DNA of 64,000 nt, taken from Parvimonas micra. Its GTDB lineage: Bacteria; Bacillota; Clostridia; Tissierellales; Peptoniphilaceae. The translations under genes and the position numbers were made by a program. The stretch is from contig NZ_JAJTJP010000002.1 of the NCBI RefSeq assembly GCF_021300775.1, forward strand, positions 62,001 through 126,000, in the 5' to 3' direction. Under the pieces are notes generated by a model, which was not told where the DNA came from, did no database searches, and saw only the letters and a program-made list of their open reading frames with translations. Numbering within the stretch: position 1 is the first letter of the stretch; the number at the start of each line of letters is the position of its first letter. Of this stretch, positions 7,745-16,569 are shown in pieces.

Positions 7745-8902
7745 TTGGAAGAAAAGAATATTGGAAGATTCAAAAAAGATATTGGATTGGAAAACTTCCT
7801 ATGTATCGGTTTATTCTTAGCATTTTTTGTATCAATTGGTAGCAAAATGGGCGGAATAAACATGATCAAAACTATGATGAATACAGGTTTTGATCTACTT
7901 ATAAATGTATGTCTTTATTTGATGGCGATTGCCGTTTTAGCTGGAGCAATTTCAGGTTTATTCTCTGAATTCGGAGTAATAGCACTTGTAAACAAACTTT
8001 TATCAAAAGTTATGCATCCTATTTATGACTTACCAGGAGCATCTTCATTAGGTATGCTTAACTGCTACCTATCTGATAACCCAGCTATTTTAACATTAGC
8101 ACATGATGATAACTTTAGACGTTATTTCAAAAAATATCAAATGCCAGCTCTTACAAACTTAGGAACTGCTTTTGGTATGGGACTTATTACTACAACTTCT
8201 ATGATGGGACTTAATGTAGAAGGCGCTGTTACAAGTGCTTTAATTGGTAACTTAGGAGCTGTAATAGGTAGTGTAGTATCTGTTAGACTTATGATGATTG
8301 CTACTAAAAAAATGTATGGAACAACTGAGTATGTTGAAGTTAAATCCAAAGTAGAAATTCCAGAAAATTCTAGACAAGTTAGAGAAGGAAGTGCTGGAGC
8401 AAGATTTATTCAATCAATTCTTGACGGAGGAAAAGTTGGAGTTGATATGGGTCTTTCAATCATCCCAGGTGTTGTAATCATTTGTACATTAGTTATTCTT
8501 CTTACAAATGGACCTGGAGCAAATGGATACACAGGAGCAGCTAACGAAGGTGTTGGTGTTCTTCCTTGGATAGGTGGAAAATTATCTTTCATCCTTAGCC
8601 CATTATTTGGTTTTAGTTCACCAGAAGCAATTGCAGTACCTATAACAGCATTAGGCTCAACAGGAGCAGCAATCGGAACAGTTGCAAAAATGGCAGCAGC
8701 TGGAAAAGTTTCTGGAAATGACATAGCAGTATTTACTGCAATTTGTATGTGTTGGAGTGGATATATCTCAACTCATATCGCAATGATGGATGCACTTGGA
8801 ACAAAAGAAGCAACTGGAAAAGCATTAATCAGCCACACAATTGGTGGATTAACAGCCGGAGTTGCAGCTCACCTTCTATATATGTTATTCCATTTATTCT
8901 AA
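7745..8902 (+). CDS. CD0519/CD1768-type membrane protein (Gate-domain transporter)
   Basis: A 385-residue integral membrane protein with about nine hydrophobic segments. It resembles the CD0519/CD1768 family, related to nucleoside-recognition (Gate) domain proteins. Conserved-looking stretches are LGMLNCYLSDNPAILTLAHD in the first half and FSSPEAIAVPITALGSTGA in the second; small-residue-rich repeats of this type line transport paths. The substrate is unknown. The start is a TTG at 7745, nine bases after GGAGG; no ATG competes. A plausible promoter (TTGTTT-N17-TAGAAT) lies upstream. It ends at a bidirectional hairpin shared with the convergent gene. Confidence 0.7.
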   Translation: MEEKNIGRFKKDIGLENFLCIGLFLAFFVSIGSKMGGINMIKTMMNTGFDLLINVCLYLMAIAVLAGAISGLFSEFGVIALVNKLLSKVMHPIYDLPGASSLGMLNCYLSDNPAILTLAHDDNFRRYFKKYQMPALTNLGTAFGMGLITTTSMMGLNVEGAVTSALIGNLGAVIGSVVSVRLMMIATKKMYGTTEYVEVKSKVEIPENSRQVREGSAGARFIQSILDGGKVGVDMGLSIIPGVVIICTLVILLTNGPGANGYTGAANEGVGVLPWIGGKLSFILSPLFGFSSPEAIAVPITALGSTGAAIGTVAKMAAAGKVSGNDIAVFTAICMCWSGYISTHIAMMDALGTKEATGKALISHTIGGLTAGVAAHLLYMLFHLF

Positions 8903-8916
8903 TTAAAGAAAAAAAT

Positions 8917-8939
8917 AAAGGAGTGAATTTCACTCCTTT
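8917..8939. terminator. Bidirectional terminator
   Basis: AAAGGAGTG-AATTT-CACTCCTTT, flanked by A and T runs, between two convergent genes. Confidence 0.85.
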
Positions 8940-9368
8940 TTATTTTATCAATTTATTCTTTTTAGCAATTTTTTTGATTTGTTCTAAATTGCTTTTGTCG
9001 TATTCTTGTCTTAAATCTCTAAAGATTTTAAAATTTACCATTACGGTATTTCCTTTATTTTCTATTGAGAAACTTCTCATTCTATCCCATTTGTAGAGTT
9101 TTCCAACCAATTGCCATGGATGAACTATTCCCATTTCACTTATTCCTGCACTCATAATACTTGTAAAGAATGCAAGCCACCAAGAAAGTGCTAAAAGGTA
9201 ACCTGCAATATCATTTTTATATCTATATGCTACAAATAGCATAAATACTAATGCAAAAATTAGAGATATGAATGTGTATTTTGTAAACTTTACTTTTATT
9301 AAGCATGTAAGTCTTCTGTATATATTAAAGACGCAAAAAAATAAAGGTAATAATATCAAAGGTAACAT
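8940..9368 (-). CDS. Membrane protein of unknown function
   Basis: A 142-residue protein with an N-terminal membrane segment, two more around residues 33-70, and a soluble C-terminal part (KWDRMRSFSIENKGNTVMVN). The soluble part looks like a small PH-type or DUF5673-like beta domain; I am not certain of the family. It starts 9 bases after gpsA, with AAGGAG upstream, so it is the last gene of an rpiB-gpsA operon. Nothing in the sequence ties it to sugar phosphate metabolism. Confidence 0.6.
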   Translation of the reverse strand: MLPLILLPLFFCVFNIYRRLTCLIKVKFTKYTFISLIFALVFMLFVAYRYKNDIAGYLLALSWWLAFFTSIMSAGISEMGIVHPWQLVGKLYKWDRMRSFSIENKGNTVMVNFKIFRDLRQEYDKSNLEQIKKIAKKNKLIK

Positions 9369-9377
9369 AGACTCTCC

Positions 9378-10337
9378 TTAAAATTCCATTTTTATACTTC
9401 TTTTGAAAAGATTGTCCAAAATTTCTTTTGGATCTTTTTTATTATATGTTATTTCGTAAACTGCATTTGTGATTGGTAATTCTACATCGTATTTTTCGGA
9501 TAAGTCCATTAATGCTTTTGTTGTATAATAACCCTCTGCTAGTTTTTCAAATTTTTCACCTTTTACGAATTTTTCTCCAAATTTTCTATTATTGCTAAAT
9601 TCAGAAAAAACTGTTGCTTCATAATCTCCGAGATGACAAAGTCCGTATGCACAGCTTTTGTCTCCCCCCATTTTCTCAATAAGTCTTGCGATTTCTCTAG
9701 TTCCTCTTGACATCAAAGCTCCTTTTAATGAGCTTAAATTAAATCCGTCAAGCATACCAGCAGCAATTCCTATTACATTTTTTGAAGCTGCTCCAATTTC
9801 ATTTCCTAAAAGATCTGTTCCATAGTAAAATCTAATTAAATTACTTGAAAAAGCATCAACTAATCTTTTTACTAATTCTCTATCATCAGAATCTATAACC
9901 ATACAATTTGGTATTCCATTTGTAAAGTCTTGAACATGTCCAGGTCCAATCCAAGCACCACAAGAATAGCTTTCTCCTAGTATGTCTTTTACTATTTTTG
10001 TAGGTGTAAAGCCTGTCTTTATTTCTATTCCCTTCATACAAAGTATGATTGGAATATTTTTCTTTTTAAAATTTTCTTTATTTTCATTTAGTAATTCTCT
10101 TAAACTTTGAGTTCCAACTGAAATAATTATTAAATCTTTATTAAAAACATCATTTATATCAGTTGTTAAAGTAATGGACTTAGGAAGTTCAAGAAAAGTA
10201 TTTTTTCTATTTTCTAAAAAACTTTGCATTTTTTCTGAAGATTCTCTACCATATAAAGAAACTTCATTTCCTATCTTATCTAAGTACCAAGCTATGAAAC
10301 TGCCCCATCTTCCACAACCTATAACAGCTATTTTCAT
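9378..10337 (-). CDS. gpsA: NAD(P)H-dependent glycerol-3-phosphate dehydrogenase
   Basis: A 319-residue cytosolic enzyme that reduces dihydroxyacetone phosphate to sn-glycerol 3-phosphate for phospholipid synthesis. The N-terminal Rossmann motif is IGCGRWGSFIAWYL (GxGxxG near residue 7). GAASKNVIGIAAGMLDG holds the catalytic Lys, and the C-terminal domain carries SRGTREIARL. Length is slightly short of the usual 330-340. AGGAG precedes the ATG. It lies 9 bases downstream of rpiB and 9 upstream of a membrane protein gene, so all three are one transcript. Confidence 0.93.
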   Translation of the reverse strand: MKIAVIGCGRWGSFIAWYLDKIGNEVSLYGRESSEKMQSFLENRKNTFLELPKSITLTTDINDVFNKDLIIISVGTQSLRELLNENKENFKKKNIPIILCMKGIEIKTGFTPTKIVKDILGESYSCGAWIGPGHVQDFTNGIPNCMVIDSDDRELVKRLVDAFSSNLIRFYYGTDLLGNEIGAASKNVIGIAAGMLDGFNLSSLKGALMSRGTREIARLIEKMGGDKSCAYGLCHLGDYEATVFSEFSNNRKFGEKFVKGEKFEKLAEGYYTTKALMDLSEKYDVELPITNAVYEITYNKKDPKEILDNLFKRSIKMEF

Positions 10338-10345
10338 AAAATCTC

Positions 10346-10777
10346 CTAATTTTCTTCCAACATATCAATTCTTTTTTGATGACGACCGCCTTCAAAGTCC
10401 TCTTCAATAAAAGTTTTTACAATATCTTTTGCAAGTTCAATTCCAGTAACTCTTGCTCCTAAGCAAAGAACATTTGCATTATTATGTTTTCTTGTCATTC
10501 TAGCAGAAAAACTTTCGCTACATAGTCCAGCACGAATTCCTTTAACCTTATTACAAGCTATTGAAATTCCGATTCCAGTTCCACAGATTGCTATTCCCAA
10601 AGAGTTTTCATTTTCTAAAACTTTTTTGCAAACAGCTTTTCCAAAAACTGGATAATCTACACTTGTAGTTTCATCTGTTCCTACATTTATAACTTCATGT
10701 CCCATTTCTTCTAAAAATTTTACAAGTTCATTTTTCATCTCAACAGCTGAGTGGTCATTACCAATTATAATTTTCAT
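10346..10777 (-). CDS. rpiB: Ribose 5-phosphate isomerase B
   Basis: A 143-residue RpiB/LacAB-type isomerase interconverting ribose 5-phosphate and ribulose 5-phosphate. MKIIIGNDHSAVEMK is the phosphate-binding start. AICGTGIGISIACNK holds the active-site Cys and anion-hole loop, and RKHNNANVLCLGARV is the conserved later motif. Full length. AAGGAG precedes the ATG. First gene of the rpiB-gpsA-membrane protein operon. Confidence 0.93.
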   Translation of the reverse strand: MKIIIGNDHSAVEMKNELVKFLEEMGHEVINVGTDETTSVDYPVFGKAVCKKVLENENSLGIAICGTGIGISIACNKVKGIRAGLCSESFSARMTRKHNNANVLCLGARVTGIELAKDIVKTFIEEDFEGGRHQKRIDMLEEN

Positions 10778-10895
10778 AATAGTCTCCTTATTTGCTATTC
10801 AATATAACTAATAATAATATATTTCTAAAGTATAGTCAAGTGGTAACTTATAAAGATACTATATAAAAATTTTATAAATTTATGTAACTTATTAA

Positions 10896-10924
10896 TTGAC
10901 TTGAAGTTAAAAAAGTAGTATAAT
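10896..10924 (+). promoter_or_regulatory. Promoter of the orphan sigma factor gene
   Basis: TTGACT-N17-TATAAT, near consensus for the housekeeping sigma factor; the 5' leader is about 65 bases. Confidence 0.75.
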
Positions 10925-10995
10925 GATATCACTAAATAAAAAACTTAACCCAACAACGCAAAATACCGTCATGTCTAGTCATATCAGGAGGAAAG

Positions 10996-11547
10996 ATGTA
11001 CGATAAGGAGAAAATCATAAAAAACTTTAGCCCTTTGATAAAATCGAGTATAAAAAAGTATTTCGCAAATTACATAAGCTATGAAGATGCGTATCAAGAC
11101 GGAGTTGTTAAAATTTTAGAACTTTTAGAAAGCTATAAGGGTGGTGGAAAAGTTTCACTTGAATGTTATTTAAAATATCAACTAAAATTTTTTTATATGC
11201 AAAAATTTTTTAAAAGAAAATTGGAGAACGAAAAAACATATACTAAAATTTATCAAACAAAAGATGATGAAACAATTGAAGTTTTAGAATTAATTGCTGA
11301 TGAAAATACTGATATTCAAAAAGATATTGAAACAAATGAAATGATTAAAAAGGTAAGAGAAATTGTGTCCACTCTCCCCCAAAAACAAAAAGAGGTTATA
11401 GAGTATAAATTTTGTGAGAATTTAAAGAATAAAGAAATTGCAGAAAGAATGAAAATAAAGGAAGATACAGTTAAGGAGTATTATAAAATAGCGAAGAAAA
11501 AATTAAAGGATAAATTTGTTGAAAATGGAATAGATATAAAAGAGTAG
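10996..11547 (+). CDS. Sigma-70 family RNA polymerase sigma factor (ECF-like)
   Basis: A 183-residue protein with a region 2-like part (about 10-75: ISYEDAYQDGVVKILELLE) and a region 4 helix-turn-helix (about 112-175: LPQKQKEVIEYKFCENLKN then EIAERMKIKEDTVKEYYKIA). Size and layout fit small ECF or TcdR/UviA-like alternative sigma factors that direct a few promoters. No anti-sigma gene is adjacent. AGGAGG stands before the ATG and a strong vegetative promoter lies upstream. The Lys/Glu/Ile-rich composition matches the rest of the genome. Target genes cannot be seen here. Confidence 0.8.
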   Translation: MYDKEKIIKNFSPLIKSSIKKYFANYISYEDAYQDGVVKILELLESYKGGGKVSLECYLKYQLKFFYMQKFFKRKLENEKTYTKIYQTKDDETIEVLELIADENTDIQKDIETNEMIKKVREIVSTLPQKQKEVIEYKFCENLKNKEIAERMKIKEDTVKEYYKIAKKKLKDKFVENGIDIKE

Positions 11548-11561
11548 TGTTTGGATTTATG

Positions 11562-11775
11562 CATATTAGATACATTACTTTTGCTAATGCAATAGTATTT
11601 CTGAAAGAAATAAAAAATAAATATATATTTATGTATCTGCGATACATTTACTTTTGCTATAGCAAAAGTATGAGATCTCTCCGCTCCGTCTCGCTCTGCT
11701 CAACTCTGGTCGAGATGACGTGTAAGTAAAGTACTCTCGTTTAGTAGCTAGACGTTAACAGTAAACAAACTTCAA
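11562..11775. repeat. Modular palindromic repeat, copy 6
   Basis: Contains CTTTTGCTAATGCAATAG, ATTTCTGAAAGAAAT, TGTATCTGCGATACA, ACTTTTGCTATAGCAAAAGT, GAGATCTC, GGTCGAGATGACGTG and a left-type arm in inverse orientation (GACGTTAACAGTAAACAAAC). Open frames here are spurious. Confidence 0.85.
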
Positions 11776-11850
11776 GATAGATTTATTAAATTAGTAGAAA
11801 ATGATAAATAATATAAGAAAATTATTATTTATATATTTTATTAATTGAAA

Positions 11851-12040
11851 TGTTTCACGTCACGATACCTTGCAAAGAAAAGCTCCCAACACGTCATCTT
11901 GAGCGTAGTCAATCTAGCCCTAACTTTGTTTACTCGTAAACAAAAGTAGGTCTGACGGGATAATTGTATCGTTAGATACAATTGCTCTGAAGATCTCAAT
12001 TATTGTTTGTTTACAAACAATAATATTTCTGAAAGAAATA
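11851..12040. repeat. Modular palindromic repeat, copy 7 (inversion breakpoint)
   Basis: TGTTTCACGTCACGATACC end, then CACGTCATCTTGAGCG, TAGTCAATCTAGCCCTAAC, TTTGTTTACTCGTAAACAAA, GTAGGTCTGACGGGATAATT, TGTATCGTTAGATACA, GAAGATCTC, a TATTGTTTG..CAAACAATA palindrome and ATTTCTGAAAGAAAT. About 100 bases are nearly identical, in inverse orientation, to copy 15 at 36170-36390. Confidence 0.9.
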
Positions 12041-12101
12041 AAAAAGATATTCTTTTATATATCTGCAATACATAAAGTATGAATTTTCTACCATATATTT
12101 C

Positions 12102-12128
12102 AAAAAGAACTCAAAAGAGTTCTTTTTT
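12102..12128 (+). terminator. Hairpin upstream of mnmG
   Basis: AAAAAGAACTC-AAAA-GAGTTCTTTTTTT. No plus-strand gene ends nearby, so it may be left from an earlier arrangement or may insulate mnmG from read-through of the repeats. Confidence 0.75.
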
Positions 12129-12199
12129 TATGGATTTTTTATAATTTTGTGGTAAAATATAATATGTATATTTGTGTAGATTTTTAACAAGGAGAAAAA

Positions 12200-14086
12200 A
12201 TGACTAATTTTATAGATGAAAAATATGATGTTGTAGTAATTGGTGCAGGTCATGCCGGTTGTGAAGCAGGTCTTGCAAGCGCTAGACTTGGACTTAAAAC
12301 TGCAATTCTTACTATCAGTATGGATTCAGTTGCAGATATGCCATGTAATCCAAATATTGGTGGTACTGGTAAAGGCCATTTAGTTCGTGAGATTGATGCT
12401 CTTGGTGGTGAAATGGCGATAAATATTGATAAAACTTTTATTCAATCAAGAATGTTGAATACTTCAAAAGGCCCTGCTGTTCATAGTTTACGTGTTCAGG
12501 CTGATAAAAAGATGTATCATACTGAAATGAAAAAAGTTTTAGAAAATGAAAAGAATTTAGATTTAATCCAAACTGAAGTTAAAGAAATTTTAACTGAAAA
12601 CAATGTTGTAACAGGTGTTTTGACTACTTCAAATGAAGTATTCCCTGCAAAAGCAGTAATAATCTGTACTGGAACTTATCTTAAATCAATGATTTTAATG
12701 GGAGAAAATTGTTATGAAAGTGGTCCTAACAATTGGAAATGCTCAACTTATTTAAGTGAGAGCTTAAAAAATCTAGGTATTCCTCTTAGACGTTTTAAGA
12801 CAGGAACTCCTGCAAGAGTTCATAGAGATTCCATTGATTTTTCAAAAATGGAAGTTCAAAAGGGTGATGATAACATAATTCCTTTCTCTTTTATGAATGA
12901 AGGTAAAGATATTGGAAATCACAAGGAGGACTGTTTCTTAACCTATACAACTTTGAAAACAAAGCAAATAATTGAAAAAAATCTTCATAGAAGTCCAATG
13001 TATGCAGGAATTGTAAATGGTGTAGGTCCTAGATATTGCCCTTCTATCGAGGATAAAATTGTTCGTTTCAATGAAAAAGATGAGCATCAAGTTTTTATTG
13101 AGCCGGAAGGTTTAGATACTTTGGAAATGTATGTTCAAGGTGTTAGTTCTACCCTACCTCTTGAAGTTCAAAAAGAAATGTATAAGAGTATTTTAGGTCT
13201 TGAAAATGTTAAAATCATGCGTCCTGCTTATGGTATTGAGTATGACTGTATTGATCCAACTATTTTAAGAGCAACTTTAGAGCATAAGGATATTAAAAAT
13301 CTATTCTTTGCAGGTCAAATCAATGGTAGCTCAGGATATGAAGAAGCTGGAAGTCAAGGCATTATCGCAGGTATAAATGCATCAATGAATATCTTAGGAA
13401 AAGAGCCTTTTGTTCTTACAAGAAGTGATGCATATATTGGAGTTTTAATTGACGATTTAATTACAAAAGGAACTGACGAACCTTATAGAATGATGACTTC
13501 AAGAACTGAATATAGACTTTCTCTAAGACAAGATAATGCTGATTTAAGACTTACAGAAAAGAGCTATAATGTAGGTTTAGCAACAAAAGAACGTTATGAA
13601 AAATGTTTAAATAAAAAGACTTTGATAGAAAATGAAATTGAAAGATTAAAGTCCACTATCCTAACACCAAAGGAAAATACAAATAATGCTTTGGAAGAAC
13701 TAGGTAGTATGAAGTTAAAAACAGCAGTTAGTCTTTATGATTTAATCAAAAGACCTGAGCTAGACTACGAAATGCTTAAAGACTTAGATGAAACTCGTGA
13801 GCCTTTGGATAGAGAGATTAAATTACAAGTTCAAACGATGATTAAATATGAAGGTTATATAGAAAAACAAAGTCAACAAATCGAAGCATTTAAAAAGCTT
13901 GAAAATAAGAAACTTGAAAATATTGACTATAATTCCCTATCCGGTCTTAGAATTGAAGCAGTACAAAAACTTTCAAAATTTAGACCTGAAACAGTTGGTC
14001 AAGCTAGTAGAATTTCTGGTGTAAGCCCTGCAGATATAAATGTTTTGCTAATCCACCTTGAAACTCAAAGGAGAAAAAATGGATAA
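12200..14086 (+). CDS. mnmG: tRNA uridine 5-carboxymethylaminomethyl modification enzyme MnmG
   Basis: A 628-residue FAD protein that, with MnmE, adds the carboxymethylaminomethyl group to U34 of tRNAs reading split codon boxes. The dinucleotide-binding motif [13 protein letters not shown] is near residue 12. [20 protein letters not shown] and [10 protein letters not shown] are conserved signatures, and the C-terminal helical domain ends at about 625. AAGGAG precedes the ATG. It overlaps rsmG by 8 bases. In most Firmicutes mnmG follows mnmE; here mnmE lies 24 kb away on the other strand, which fits an inversion. Confidence 0.96.
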   Translation: MTNFIDEKYDVVVIGAGHAGCEAGLASARLGLKTAILTISMDSVADMPCNPNIGGTGKGHLVREIDALGGEMAINIDKTFIQSRMLNTSKGPAVHSLRVQADKKMYHTEMKKVLENEKNLDLIQTEVKEILTENNVVTGVLTTSNEVFPAKAVIICTGTYLKSMILMGENCYESGPNNWKCSTYLSESLKNLGIPLRRFKTGTPARVHRDSIDFSKMEVQKGDDNIIPFSFMNEGKDIGNHKEDCFLTYTTLKTKQIIEKNLHRSPMYAGIVNGVGPRYCPSIEDKIVRFNEKDEHQVFIEPEGLDTLEMYVQGVSSTLPLEVQKEMYKSILGLENVKIMRPAYGIEYDCIDPTILRATLEHKDIKNLFFAGQINGSSGYEEAGSQGIIAGINASMNILGKEPFVLTRSDAYIGVLIDDLITKGTDEPYRMMTSRTEYRLSLRQDNADLRLTEKSYNVGLATKERYEKCLNKKTLIENEIERLKSTILTPKENTNNALEELGSMKLKTAVSLYDLIKRPELDYEMLKDLDETREPLDREIKLQVQTMIKYEGYIEKQSQQIEAFKKLENKKLENIDYNSLSGLRIEAVQKLSKFRPETVGQASRISGVSPADINVLLIHLETQRRKNG

Positions 14087-14792
14087 TTTAAAAAATTTAA
14101 CCCAAAAAGAAAGTATCAATTTAAGTGATATTGCTATAGAAAAGTTTGAAATTTACAGGAAATTAATCCTAGAATGGAATGAAAAAATAAATTTAACAGC
14201 AATTACTGATGAAGATGCTATGAATACAAAACATTTTTTAGATTGCCTATTACTTACAAAAACGGGATTTTTTGATGATGATAAAACTGTATTAGATGTT
14301 GGAACTGGTGCCGGTTTCCCTGCTATTCCACTTAAACTATATAATGAAAATCTTAAAGTTACAATGCTAGATAGTTTAAATAAAAGAATTAAGTTTTTAA
14401 ATATAGTAATTGATGATTTGAAATTAAAAGATATAAAGGCAATTCATGGACGTGCAGAAGAAGTCGGAAGAAAAGAAGGCTTTAGAGAAAGCTTTGATAT
14501 AGTTAGCTCAAGAGCAGTAGCTTCCCTATCTTTACTTCTAGAATTTACAATTCCATTTTTAAAGGTAAATGGATTATTTCTAGCAATGAAAGGCCCATCA
14601 TATCTTGAAGAAGTAGAAGATTCAAAAAATGCACTAAAAAAATTAAATTGTAAATTAGAAAAAGTTGTAAATTTCAAGATTGAACAAAATGGTGAAGTTT
14701 CAGAAAGAAATATTTTAATAATTAAAAAGACAGGAAAAACTCCTGATAATTTCCCAAGAAATATGGGACAAATAAAGAAAAAACCATTATAA
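14079..14792 (+). CDS. rsmG: 16S rRNA (guanine527-N7)-methyltransferase
   Basis: A 237-residue SAM-dependent methyltransferase acting on G527 of 16S rRNA. The SAM site is [16 protein letters not shown] (about residue 68), followed by [12 protein letters not shown] and SSRAVASL. The ATG at 14079 sits after AAAGGAG inside the end of mnmG, overlapping its stop by 8 bases, so the two are translationally coupled. Slightly basic tail; normal length. Confidence 0.95.
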   Translation: MDNLKNLTQKESINLSDIAIEKFEIYRKLILEWNEKINLTAITDEDAMNTKHFLDCLLLTKTGFFDDDKTVLDVGTGAGFPAIPLKLYNENLKVTMLDSLNKRIKFLNIVIDDLKLKDIKAIHGRAEEVGRKEGFRESFDIVSSRAVASLSLLLEFTIPFLKVNGLFLAMKGPSYLEEVEDSKNALKKLNCKLEKVVNFKIEQNGEVSERNILIIKKTGKTPDNFPRNMGQIKKKPL

Positions 14793-14800
14793 AAAGTAAA

Positions 14801-14824
14801 AGAAGGCTAAAGGCCTTCTTTTTT
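14801..14824 (+). terminator. Terminator of mnmG-rsmG
   Basis: AGAAGGC-TAAAG-GCCTTCT followed by TTTTT. Confidence 0.9.
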
Positions 14825-14877
14825 GCTTCAATCCCCTATGTTTTATATGAAACATTGTTAATTATGGTAAATAAAAA

Positions 14878-14900
14878 AAGACGGTTATTATAACCGTCTT
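14878..14900 (-). terminator. Terminator of the NlpC/P60 gene
   Basis: AAGACGGTTA-TTA-TAACCGTCTT, followed on the minus strand by a T run. Confidence 0.9.
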
Positions 14901-14913
14901 AAATTTTAATGAA

Positions 14914-16200
14914 CTATTTAATTATTCTTCTTGCTCCTACATAAGTGTTTCCAAAATAACTTCCGAAAAGTTTACTTACGATAACACCTGTTCCTGGGCT
15001 TGATGCGTGTACGAACTGGTTGTTTCCGATGTAGATACCAACGTGGCTGATTCTTCCTCCACCATTGTTAAAGAATACTAAGTCACCTTTTCTTAAGTCT
15101 TTTGAATCTACACTTACACCGTTATTAATTTGAGTATATGATGTTCTATTTAAGTTGATTCCAGCTTGTTTGAACGCATAATATGTTAATCCTGAACAGT
15201 CAAATCCGATATTTGGATTAGCAGATGCCCAAATGTATGGTTTTCCAACTTGTGCTAAAGCTACTTCAACAACTTTGTCTATATCAGAACTATATGATTG
15301 TTTTTCGGTCTTAGCAGGAGTTGAATTTCCTGAATTATTGTTAGCTTTTGGTTGTTCAGCAGCTGGTTTAGTTGCTGAAAGATATGATTTAATTACATAT
15401 CCAGTCTTTCCATTAAATGTAAATTCTACCCATTCACCTTTATCAATACCAGTAACTTTTTCACCTTTTGATAAGATACCAAGTTTAGATGATGTTGCTG
15501 ATTGGTCAGATCTAACATTTAAGTTTTCTGTTGCATAAAGTGTAACTTTCTTTGCAGCAGCAGCTTTCTTTTGTTCTGCAGCTTTCTTTTCAGCAGCTAC
15601 TCTTTCTTCTTCCGCTTTCTTTTCAGCAGCTTTTCTTTCTTCAGCAGCTTTCTTTTCAGCAGCTACTCTTTCTTCTTCTGCTTTCTTTTCTGCGGCTTTC
15701 TTTTCTTCTTCTGCTTTAATTTCTTTTTCAGTCTTTTCTGGTTCAACTACTTCTTTAGTTAATAATGCAACATCAACAGATAAAACTTTACCATCAACTG
15801 TGACAGTTGCCATCTTATCTCCTGTCATTTCAACTTTAACGATTGAACCTTTTTGAAGTTTAACAGTTTCTCCCTCAGAATCAGCTAATGCAAGTTTAGC
15901 ATCTATAGATTCTTTAATATAGAAAGCATTTTCTTCTAATTCTGGCATTAATGTATCTTCTTCTGTTACTAGTGAATATATATCTTGATCATTTGATAAT
16001 TTTTTTAATTCAACAACGGAAGGAGTTTCTACTACTAGAGTTGAACTGCTAACTAAAAAATTATTTACTTCCTCAATATTTGTACTATGAATTTTTACTT
16101 CTACTTTTTCAGTCTCATCGGCATAAGTGCTTGCTACTGGCAATGCAGTACAAACTAATGCACATAACATAGAAGTTGTCAAAACTTTTTTAATTTTCAT
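14914..16200 (-). CDS. Secreted NlpC/P60 peptidoglycan hydrolase with SH3 domain
   Basis: A 428-residue exported protein. It has a signal peptide (1-27, Lys-rich then hydrophobic, ending ASTYADE), a region of about 125 residues that may contain degenerate SH3-like parts, an Ala/Glu/Lys-rich coiled coil with repeated AAEKKAEEER units (about 155-215), an SH3b domain (LYATENLNVRSDQSA) and a C-terminal NlpC/P60 domain. Catalytic Cys335 (FDCSG) and His (SHVGIY) are intact. It probably cuts D-Glu-diamino acid stem-peptide bonds during division, like CwlO/PcsB-type enzymes. Upstream are a consensus promoter and six phased TGTAA boxes. It stands between rsmG and parA, opposite in strand. Confidence 0.88.
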   Translation of the reverse strand: MKIKKVLTTSMLCALVCTALPVASTYADETEKVEVKIHSTNIEEVNNFLVSSSTLVVETPSVVELKKLSNDQDIYSLVTEEDTLMPELEENAFYIKESIDAKLALADSEGETVKLQKGSIVKVEMTGDKMATVTVDGKVLSVDVALLTKEVVEPEKTEKEIKAEEEKKAAEKKAEEERVAAEKKAAEERKAAEKKAEEERVAAEKKAAEQKKAAAAKKVTLYATENLNVRSDQSATSSKLGILSKGEKVTGIDKGEWVEFTFNGKTGYVIKSYLSATKPAAEQPKANNNSGNSTPAKTEKQSYSSDIDKVVEVALAQVGKPYIWASANPNIGFDCSGLTYYAFKQAGINLNRTSYTQINNGVSVDSKDLRKGDLVFFNNGGGRISHVGIYIGNNQFVHASSPGTGVIVSKLFGSYFGNTYVGARRIIK

Positions 16201-16224
16201 AACTACCTCCTAACTTATAGACAT

Positions 16225-16253
16225 ATTTTACACTACCTATTGAAAAAAGTCAA
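16225..16253 (-). promoter_or_regulatory. Promoter of the NlpC/P60 gene
   Basis: On the minus strand TTGACT (16248-16253)-N17-TAAAAT (16225-16230), 25 bases before the start codon. Confidence 0.8.
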
Positions 16254-16260
16254 CAAAAAG

Positions 16261-16326
16261 TTACAAAAAAATTACAAAAGTTTACAAAAATATTACAAAA
16301 AGTTACAAACCGGTTACAAAATGTAA
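16261..16326 (-). promoter_or_regulatory. Phased TGTAA box array (WalR-like)
   Basis: TTACA occurs at 16261, 16272, 16282, 16293, 16303 and 16314, that is at 11, 10, 11, 10 and 11 bp, one helical turn each. On the gene strand they read TGTAA(C/T/A), and pairs fit TGTAAC-N5-TGTAAC, the WalR (YycF) consensus TGTWAH-N5-TGTWAH. The array ends 7 bases upstream of the -35 box, an activator position. PhoP boxes have similar spacing and are the alternative. Confidence 0.65.
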
Positions 16327-16338
16327 TTTTTTAATAAA

Positions 16339-16354
16339 TGTTTCACGTGAAACA
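16339..16354. promoter_or_regulatory. parS site 1
   Basis: TGTTTCACGTGAAACA, a perfect match to the 16-bp Firmicutes parS palindrome bound by ParB. Confidence 0.97.
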
Positions 16355-16371
16355 AAAATATTTTAAAGCTA

Positions 16372-16387
16372 TGTTTCACGTGAAACA
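16372..16387. promoter_or_regulatory. parS site 2
   Basis: A second exact TGTTTCACGTGAAACA, 33 bp after the first. Confidence 0.97.
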
Positions 16388-16407
16388 TAAAATTTATAGT
16401 CATGCAT

Positions 16408-16423
16408 TGTTTCACGTGAAACA
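16408..16423. promoter_or_regulatory. parS site 3
   Basis: A third exact copy, 36 bp after the second. The cluster sits directly upstream of parA. Confidence 0.97.
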
Positions 16424-16569
16424 TTTTATGCGAAAACAAAAAATATAATTAATTTAAAAAATAATTAATATAAATAATTATATGTTTTTAAAAATTTTAA
16501 CTGTTTTTATGTTATAATTATATATATTATATATAAATAGAAGAAAAATATAAAAACAAAGGAAATATT

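Noticed and set aside
8137-8724. Two antisense frames over the Gate-domain transporter
   Set aside because: Shadow frames of the plus-strand gene, without ribosome sites.
11547-11729. 60-codon frame after the sigma factor gene
   Set aside because: Lies in modular repeat copy 6; its codons are made of the palindromes.
15571-15762. 63-codon Phe/Ser-rich frame opposite the NlpC/P60 coiled coil
   Set aside because: Antisense of a Glu/Lys repeat; composition is explained by the real gene.
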